Source: Bacillota bacterium
GTDB lineage: Bacteria; Bacillota; Desulfotomaculia; Desulfotomaculales; Desulfotomaculaceae
DNA: 6,450 nucleotides
Assembly (NCBI GenBank): GCA_023481335.1
Contig: JAMCWI010000107.1
Coordinates: 1 to 6,450, forward strand
Direction: 5' to 3'
The position numbers and the translations under genes are program-made. The notes under the pieces were generated by a model. It had not been told where the DNA came from and ran no database searches. It was given only the letters and a program-made list of their open reading frames with translations. Position 1 is the first letter of the stretch, and each line of letters opens with the position of its first letter. This document shows positions 1 through 3,799 of this stretch, piece after piece.

Positions 1-243
1 AACATTAAAGATCTTAAAACTAACCAATTAAGGCTTGAAACAAAAGTCGAGAATGATGTGGTAGAGCAGCTCAGAGGCTTATGGGAGGACCGGCAGGTAC
101 ACCTAGGCTATTATAATGAGATAAATGGAAGCCAGATAAGAATAGAAGGAAAACTTGAATAACTACGATTAGAGAACACCTCGCAGAATATGAGGCTAAA
201 GGAATGTGAGCTGGAGTTGAGAAGGATAAAAGCATCTCGGTAA
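1..243 (+). pseudogene. 3' part of a coiled-coil protein gene with an in-frame stop
   Basis: Frame 1 is open from the window edge for 53 codons, reaches TAA at 160-162, then stays open for 26 more codons to a second TAA at 241-243. Both parts have the same composition: charged and leucine-rich, with many Lys, Glu, Arg and Gln and no membrane segment, as expected of a helical coiled coil. Just before the first stop the protein reads IEGKLE and just after it LRLENTSQNMRLKECELELRR, which continues the same heptad-like pattern. A single change of a CAA or GAA codon to TAA would explain this. The gene start lies outside the window. I do not recognise the family; it resembles the short, variable coiled-coil proteins common in Peptococcaceae. 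The alternative is an intact gene ending at 162 with a chance open stretch after it. Confidence 0.45.
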
Positions 244-337
244 AATGGCGAAATAGAATTTGCTAACTAAAAGTAAGTGTAACCAACGTATCCATGAATG
301 ATCCCACTGCAAAAAGTGTCATTTTGCGATTTTAGAC

Positions 338-381
338 GCTACATATAGAGATCTAATTTAGTCCATCGCACTATATGTAGC
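338..381. repeat. 11-bp perfect inverted repeat with 22-nt loop
   Basis: GCTACATATAG at 338-348 is the exact reverse complement of CTATATGTAGC at 371-381. The loop of 22 nt is long for a terminator and neither strand has a run of T after the stem, so an intrinsic terminator is unlikely. It could be a protein-binding site, the ends of a very small decayed element, or an RNA hairpin in the 3' region of the upstream gene. Outside the arms the match continues only weakly. Confidence 0.6.
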
Positions 382-458
382 CTGAAAAAACGAAAATAGG
401 GGTTTCTGCAGCAGAATCATGAATACTTTGGTGTAGATTTAAACCATGAATAATCCAA

Positions 459-482
459 TTACACAAAACTTTGGACACTCCC
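459..482. mobile_element. Possible solo end of an IS256-type (mutator) insertion sequence
   Basis: The segment contains ATTACACAAAACTTTGG followed by ACACTCCCC. From memory, IS256-family ends in Clostridia often read like TTTACACAAAA...TTGACACTACC, so the layout and several key blocks agree. No transposase gene, matching opposite end or target-site duplication was found in the window. The call is based on recalled consensus only and could be chance similarity. Confidence 0.25.
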
Positions 483-513
483 CATGTGCCTTCCGCCACT
501 AGACTCCCCCCAA

Positions 514-543
514 ATAAAAAAAACCCCCAGGACTCATCCTGGG
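514..543 (-). terminator. Intrinsic terminator of the 233-residue protein gene
   Basis: On the minus strand a 7-bp stem forms between CCCAGGA (526-532) and TCCTGGG (537-543) with a 4-nt loop. It is followed on that strand by a run of eight T (complement of 516-523). It begins 10 nt after the stop codon of the minus-strand gene, which is the usual geometry of a Rho-independent terminator. Confidence 0.9.
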
Positions 544-553
544 TGGTCAATAA

Positions 554-1255
554 TTACTGATTTACAACCACCTGTTCGGTTTCTGGCGGCTCCAGCATAT
601 ACTGGTCGAACCAATGATAAAGCTGCTCGGAAAGTTGAAATTTAAGTTTGTTCTTTAAATCCTGCTCCATGTTCCCCAGCAGGCCCCCAATTTGATTTTG
701 GATCAATTCCTTGGCATCACGGTAGTAACTGTCGGTATCGACGCCGACGGAACGGGAAATCTTTTTGGCCAGTGAACAATTGGCCTGGGAAACAAAGGGC
801 TTGGGTATAAAGGAAGGAGCCAGTTTAGATAAATTTTTGGTTGTTAGCTGGCAAACGGTCTTATCAACATGTTGGGAAAGTTTAAGAGTCATTTTTTGCT
901 CGTTAACTTCTTCGTTGACCGGCTCCAAAGAGGGGAGCCGCAAATTGCTGAATTTAATGGTTGGCAGCCATTTGTTCTGCAGGGCAATAACATCTTGATT
1001 AATATGATCCTCAATATCCTTTACCAGCTGAGCCATTTCCGTTTCATTTATGAAAGCGGCAGCAAAACTCCGGTAAAAATTATTTTTCTTATCCCTAAGA
1101 ACCTTGTCCACAAAAAGTGGAGTACTTTTCTTCAAGGTTTTGAAATAAAGGTTAACTGACCAGTCAATGGAACGGTGGCAGGCTTCTACAATGCTGTTCA
1201 GGGTTTGTTCACTTTGATATTCATTGGTATCTGTAAAAGAGCCGTGATGAATCAT
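554..1255 (-). CDS. Uncharacterised helical protein, 233 residues, start uncertain
   Basis: I do not recognise the family. The protein is mostly predicted helical and charged, with no signal peptide, no membrane segment and no obvious catalytic motif. Its central part (about residues 65-125) is rich in Glu, Lys and Asn, and the C-terminal third (about 175-220) contains an amphipathic stretch with IGGLLGNMEQDLKNKLKFQL. It ends in an acidic, proline-containing tail. The ATG at 1253-1255 is the only ATG, GTG or TTG available, but its ribosome binding site is weak (AGGG, 10 nt away). Upstream the frame stays open 41 codons to a TAA at 1379-1381 and that stretch reads like protein, so the true N-terminus may be longer or damaged. 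It follows the terminator of the P1B ATPase gene, so it is probably a separate transcription unit. Its base composition is more AT-rich than the ATPases. A strong terminator follows its stop codon, which supports a real gene. Confidence 0.7.
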   Translation of the reverse strand: MIHHGSFTDTNEYQSEQTLNSIVEACHRSIDWSVNLYFKTLKKSTPLFVDKVLRDKKNNFYRSFAAAFINETEMAQLVKDIEDHINQDVIALQNKWLPTIKFSNLRLPSLEPVNEEVNEQKMTLKLSQHVDKTVCQLTTKNLSKLAPSFIPKPFVSQANCSLAKKISRSVGVDTDSYYRDAKELIQNQIGGLLGNMEQDLKNKLKFQLSEQLYHWFDQYMLEPPETEQVVVNQ

Positions 1256-1420
1256 ATGGTGAGAGCCCTGCAGAACAAATTTTTCGTCAAGATAAAACCA
1301 GCGTATCCATAAATTAGCTTTCTGGCCCCGTGCTTTCTTTGTCCAGTTATATTTTACAATGGTTTTATTAATTACGTATTAAGATTGGGTTAATCTAAAA
1401 ATGTATTTTGCTACATATAA
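1256..1420 (-). promoter_or_regulatory. Leader region of the 233-residue protein gene, no clear promoter
   Basis: This gap must hold the promoter of the downstream minus-strand gene, since an intrinsic terminator precedes it. AT-rich blocks (for example TATAAC on the minus strand near 1345-1350) could be a -10 element, but I see no well-spaced -35 partner. A short inverted repeat, AGATT-GGGTT-AATCT at 1382-1396, could be an operator. The half nearest the gene reads as open coding frame, discussed in the findings. Confidence 0.3.
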
Positions 1421-1455
1421 AAAGATACCTGACTCTCCAAGAGAGCCGGTATCTT
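1421..1455 (-). terminator. Intrinsic terminator of the P1B ATPase gene
   Basis: AAGATACC (1422-1429) pairs with GGTATCTT (1448-1455), and CTCTC (1433-1437) pairs with GAGAG (1441-1445), giving a 13-bp interrupted stem with a 3-nt loop. On the minus strand it is followed by TTTTTATAT. The first stem bases overlap the TAA stop codon (1454-1456) of the ATPase, so termination is set right at the end of the gene and read-through into the next gene should be low. Confidence 0.92.
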
Positions 1456-3667
1456 AGCTGATTCTCCGTATGGGTTCATCTTTTCCGTATTTCATCAAGC
1501 GGGCTGAGTTAATTACCACTGCCAGGGTGCTGGCGTTGTGCAGCAGCGCCGAGGTGAAGGGGGAGATGATTTTCATGGTTCCCAGCATAATGCCCAGGAT
1601 GTTGGCGCCAATGGCAAAGGCAAAGTTCTGATGAATGACCTGCATGGTTTTTTGACTTAGCTGTACCAGTTGGGCCACCTTCACGGGGTCATCACCCGCC
1701 AGAACCACATCAGCGGATTCCACCGCCACATCTGTTCCCTTAACCCCCATGGCTATACCGATATCCGCGGCTGCCAAGGCCGGGGAATCGTTGATCCCTT
1801 CGCCCACCATCGCCACGATTTTCCCTTTTCTCTGTTTCTCCTGAACAATCTTTACCTTGTCCTCCGGCAGCATGTTGGACCAAATATCCCGCAGGCCCAG
1901 CCCGGAACCTACTGCCATGGCGCAGTCCCGGTTGTCGCCGCTGACCAGGCCGATTTCCTCAATGCCGGTGGTTCTCAATTCATTGATGGCTTGCTGGCTT
2001 TGCTTGCGGAGGGCATCCCGCACACCGATTAGACCAATCACCTTGGAAAACTTTGCAATATAAATGATGGATTCGCCCCGGGCACTCATTTCGTTTGCAA
2101 AATGATGGGCGTGGCCGTAGTCAACCTGTTCTTCCTGCATTAAGCGGTCATTGCCGATTAGAACGGGTTCATTATTTACCACGACTTTTAAACCCTTGCC
2201 AATGAAGATTTCTTTGTCCTGGTAAACCGGTATTTCCTCGTTGCTTTCCCGAGCCTTATTGATTACGGCTAAAGCCAGGGGGTGATTGGTGTGCATTTCA
2301 CCGGCGGCGGCCAGGGCCAGAATTTGTTCCGGCTTATAGTTTTGATCCAGGGATACATAGGTGCTCACCTCGGGACAGCCTTCTGTAAGGGTCCCGGTTT
2401 TATCAAAGAGTACAGCATCCACCCGGCCTGCTGCCTCCAGGTAACAGCCCCCCTTAATCAAGATGCCGCGGCTGGCGGCATTGCCCATGGCCGCACTGAT
2501 GGCGGTGGGGGTGGCAAGACCGGCAGCGCATGGGCAGGCCACAATCAGAATGGTCATGGTCCTATGGATGTCCCTGGTCAGCAAGAACACCAAGATAGCC
2601 AACAGGAAGGAGATAGGGACAATTTTGACAGAATAGGAATCCGCCAGGTTCTGGATCGGCGCTCTCTTGCCGGCGGCTTCTTCCACCAAGTGAACAATAC
2701 GGGCCAAGGCGGTGTTGTCGCCCACCTTTTCGGAGTAAATATGGATACTTCCCTGCTCCACCACGGTGCCGGCGTAAACGTGATCACCGGCTTGTTTATA
2801 AACCGCGAAGGATTCGCCGGTGATAGGTGCCTGGTTGACGGCGGCTGTGCCAACGGTAACGGTGCCGTCCACCGGAATTTTTCCCCCGGCGTGAACCACT
2901 ACGGTATCCCCGGCCTTCAGACTTTCCACCGGAACCGATACCTGTGTACCGTCCACCAGCAACCAGGCCTGCTCGTTCTTACTATTCAGCAATTCACCAA
3001 TGGCCCGGCGGGAACGGTCCAGCGTCAGGGCTTGCAGCAGTTCGCTAAGATTCACCAGCCAAACAACCACCAGGGCGGTAAGCCCTTCACCCATTAACAG
3101 GGCTACCAGGGTTGCAGCACTGATCAGCAAATCGTTGTTCAGTCTTTTTTCCTTAAGCAGCCCCGCAATGCCGCTGCGCAGGATGGGGTAAGCGGACAGC
3201 AGCGTGGTTACCGAGCAAAGATTTAGTATCTTTCCCCCGTGGCTGGCCGGTGTTTTAGCCAGAAAGTGTTTTACGCCAAGGCCCAACAGCACAAGTCCGC
3301 CCACGGTCACCTGGGCAATTTGCAAGGGGATGGGCAGTTCTTCCGGTTCTTTATAGGCGGTCATGATGTTTGATTCCTTGCAAAAGGGTACCGGCGCATC
3401 ATAGGCGGCGGCCGCTTCTGACACCTCCCCGGTTCTTTGAAGCAAATAGGTGCTGATTTGCAATGATAATGATTTTACAGAAGCTTTATCCGCATGATAA
3501 TAGATTACGATACTTCCGGCAGCAGAAGAGACATCAATGATTCTGCATGCCGGCAGATTCTCCAGAAACCACTGCAGACCTTTGGCCAGACATTTGTTTT
3601 TCCTTAATAAAGGGATGTAGAAACGTACCCTTCCCGGCAAAGCATGCTTGATAAAGATATGAGCCAT
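1454..3667 (-). CDS. Heavy-metal-translocating P1B-type ATPase, CtpC-like, with HMA_2-like N-terminus
   Basis: This is a complete 737-residue membrane pump that uses ATP to move a transition metal ion across the cytoplasmic membrane. Residues 1-80 form a metal-associated-like domain with LPGRVR (10-15) and no CxxC, so it probably does not bind copper in the usual way. Membrane segments fall near 117-135, 148-165, 180-212 (two), 347-364, 370-390, 680-697 and 702-720. The actuator domain has TGES at 283-286. The channel has CPC at 378-380, the phosphorylation site is DKTGT at 422-426, and the N-domain has His-Pro at 462-463. The hinge loop reads GEGINDSP at 622-629, with Glu where GDGxND normally has its first Asp. 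The GGCYLEAAGRVDAVLFDKTG stretch and the HNAST motif in the last segment resemble the CtpC group, for which manganese or zinc export has been reported. The ion here is not determined. A GGAGG site lies 6 nt before the ATG. The gene is divergent from the long fused ATPase. Confidence 0.96.
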   Translation of the reverse strand: MAHIFIKHALPGRVRFYIPLLRKNKCLAKGLQWFLENLPACRIIDVSSAAGSIVIYYHADKASVKSLSLQISTYLLQRTGEVSEAAAAYDAPVPFCKESNIMTAYKEPEELPIPLQIAQVTVGGLVLLGLGVKHFLAKTPASHGGKILNLCSVTTLLSAYPILRSGIAGLLKEKRLNNDLLISAATLVALLMGEGLTALVVVWLVNLSELLQALTLDRSRRAIGELLNSKNEQAWLLVDGTQVSVPVESLKAGDTVVVHAGGKIPVDGTVTVGTAAVNQAPITGESFAVYKQAGDHVYAGTVVEQGSIHIYSEKVGDNTALARIVHLVEEAAGKRAPIQNLADSYSVKIVPISFLLAILVFLLTRDIHRTMTILIVACPCAAGLATPTAISAAMGNAASRGILIKGGCYLEAAGRVDAVLFDKTGTLTEGCPEVSTYVSLDQNYKPEQILALAAAGEMHTNHPLALAVINKARESNEEIPVYQDKEIFIGKGLKVVVNNEPVLIGNDRLMQEEQVDYGHAHHFANEMSARGESIIYIAKFSKVIGLIGVRDALRKQSQQAINELRTTGIEEIGLVSGDNRDCAMAVGSGLGLRDIWSNMLPEDKVKIVQEKQRKGKIVAMVGEGINDSPALAAADIGIAMGVKGTDVAVESADVVLAGDDPVKVAQLVQLSQKTMQVIHQNFAFAIGANILGIMLGTMKIISPFTSALLHNASTLAVVINSARLMKYGKDEPIRRIS

Positions 3668-3673
3668 ATTCTT

Positions 3674-3678
3674 CCTCC
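3674..3678 (-). promoter_or_regulatory. Ribosome binding site of the P1B ATPase
   Basis: GGAGG on the minus strand stands 6 nt before the ATG at 3665-3667, within GGGGAGGA. The spacing and strength fix the start of this gene. Confidence 0.85.
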
Positions 3679-3786
3679 CCGTAGCGCATTAAACATATCT
3701 TTACAAAATTTCTTTTTGCTTATGCATTTCTGTTGGATAAAGATTAAAACCGGGGCAAACGGAGTAAACTAGCTTTTATATTCGGA

Positions 3787-3795
3787 AAGGGGGTG
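3787..3795 (+). promoter_or_regulatory. Strong ribosome binding site of the fused ATPase gene
   Basis: AAGGGGGTG differs from the ideal AAGGAGGTG by one base and its G-run ends 6 nt before the ATG at 3800. This fixes the start and argues that the long frame is truly translated. A second in-frame ATG at codon 5 has no such site. Confidence 0.9.
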
Positions 3796-3799
3796 AAGA

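Larger units (their letters stand above)
244..513. other. Gene-free AT-rich junction with repeat and possible IS remnants
   Basis: No convincing coding region lies here. Tiny ATG frames at 294 (13 codons) and 446 (18 codons) lack a ribosome binding site. The stretch holds an 11-bp perfect inverted repeat (338-381), a 13-mer at 292-304 repeated with one mismatch at 444-456, a small palindrome at 404-416 (TTCTGC-A-GCAGAA), and a segment at 459-482 that resembles an insertion-sequence end. The picture is of a decayed accessory junction between the interrupted coiled-coil gene and the next gene. Confidence 0.5.
3668..3799. promoter_or_regulatory. Divergent promoter region between the two ATPase genes
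   Basis: These 132 nt separate the start codons of two divergent ATPase genes and so must carry both promoters unless one lies inside a gene. The sequence is AT-rich in its middle. TAAAGAT occurs once on each strand, pointing toward the gene it precedes: 3738-3744 for the plus gene and the complement of 3697-3703 for the minus gene. Together they form a 7-bp inverted repeat with a 34-nt spacer that could be paired operator half-sites for a shared regulator. I cannot place confident -35/-10 boxes, and I see no recognisable Fur, Zur or MntR box or riboswitch. Confidence 0.45.

Noticed and set aside
309..327. Hairpin GCAAAA / TTTTGC as a terminator of the upstream gene
   Set aside because: The stem is only 6 bp and mostly A-T, with no T-run directly after it, so it is too weak to call.
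294..502. Tiny ATG frames at 294 and 446
   Set aside because: They have only 13 and 18 codons, with no ribosome binding site and no recognisable peptide family.
2282..3097. Plus-strand open frame of 271 codons
   Set aside because: It lies wholly antisense to the P1B ATPase, whose motifs are complete in the minus frame. Its Gly/His/Gln-rich product looks like a codon-bias shadow.
3668..3799. Metal riboswitch such as yybP-ykoY
   Set aside because: The 132 nt shared by two promoters is too short and lacks recognisable paired elements or an upstream terminator hairpin.
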